From an uncultured Rhodospirillales bacterium (GTDB lineage: Bacteria; Pseudomonadota; Alphaproteobacteria; Acetobacterales; Acetobacteraceae), in NCBI GenBank assembly GCA_903928045.1, contig CAIYPH010000519.1:1-17831 (forward strand): a DNA stretch of 17,831 bases. Direction: 5' to 3'. The notes beneath the pieces were generated by a model. It made no database searches, was not told the DNA's origin, and was given only the letters and a program-made list of their open reading frames with translations. Position numbers and translations under genes: made by a program. The number at the start of each line of letters is the position of its first letter. Position 1 is the first letter of the stretch. Below, in pieces: positions 17,743-17,831 of the stretch.

Positions 17743-17831
17743 ATGTTCTTTTTGTGAATAAAAAGAACCAAAAAAACTTCCTATTCCATTGTTGCCGTTG
17801 GCTTGGCTCGCGGGATGATGGGAAGCGGTAC
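17743..17831 (+). repeat. Interspersed hairpin repeat, copy R5 (cut by window edge)
   Basis: Hairpin A lies at 17745-17768 (arms GTTCTTTTTG/TAAAAAGAAC; one T replaces C and would form a G-U pair in RNA). It is followed by CAAAAAAAC and a spacer with GTTGCCGTTGGC and a terminal GCGGTAC. The window ends where hairpin B would begin about 20 bases later. It starts about 35 bases past the stop of the preceding gene. Confidence 0.9.

Overview
The window is GC-rich DNA packed with genes on both strands. Protein types and codon bias fit an alphaproteobacterium. The A/T-rich hairpin repeats in the intergenic gaps make me favour Acetobacteraceae or a close Rhodospirillales relative, but this is inference from sequence character, not from a marker gene. 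No rRNA, tRNA, CRISPR array, transposase or phage gene is visible. Both window ends lie inside copies of the same repeat family in opposite orientation, so this may be a contig broken at repeats.

Layout, left to right. (1) Positions 95-4794, minus strand: two small unknown genes, then katG (catalase-peroxidase), whose stop overlaps the TTG start of a BacA/BclA-type ABC exporter. The exporter's nucleotide-binding domain has lost the Walker A lysine, the Walker B acidic pair, the Q-loop glutamine and the normal H-loop. (2) Positions 4795-6613: repeat-rich flanks around a membrane fatty acid hydroxylase/sterol desaturase gene. (3) Positions 6614-8191, plus strand: a probable Tat-exported alpha/beta-hydrolase lipoprotein, then a small basic hypothetical protein behind a good sigma-70-type promoter. 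(4) Positions 8166-9768, minus strand: a DUF35 zinc-ribbon/OB-fold protein and a thiolase-fold protein without the thiolase catalytic residues, a pair resembling acyl-CoA aldolase (Ltp2/ChsH2-like) complexes. (5) Positions 9986-11182, plus strand: an Fsr-type MFS efflux pump, ending at a strong 13-bp hairpin shared with the converging gene. (6) Positions 11228-14874, minus strand: a leaderless NMT1/THI5-like binding protein coupled through GTGA to an MFS permease, then a family 5 peptide-binding protein, with no ABC permease or ATPase nearby. (7) Positions 15060-17708, plus strand: a GMC flavin oxidoreductase and a DinB-fold, TIGR03084/maleylpyruvate-isomerase-like protein, separated and followed by repeats.

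The strongest candidates for something undescribed are the interspersed repeat and the exporter. The repeat is a roughly 140-bp unit made of two divergent hairpins in inverted orientation around a conserved spacer, comparable in layout to a BIME. The exporter has a decayed ATPase domain, as if caught between ATP-driven BclA and ATPase-less BacA. The remaining genes look like ordinary accessory metabolism and transport.
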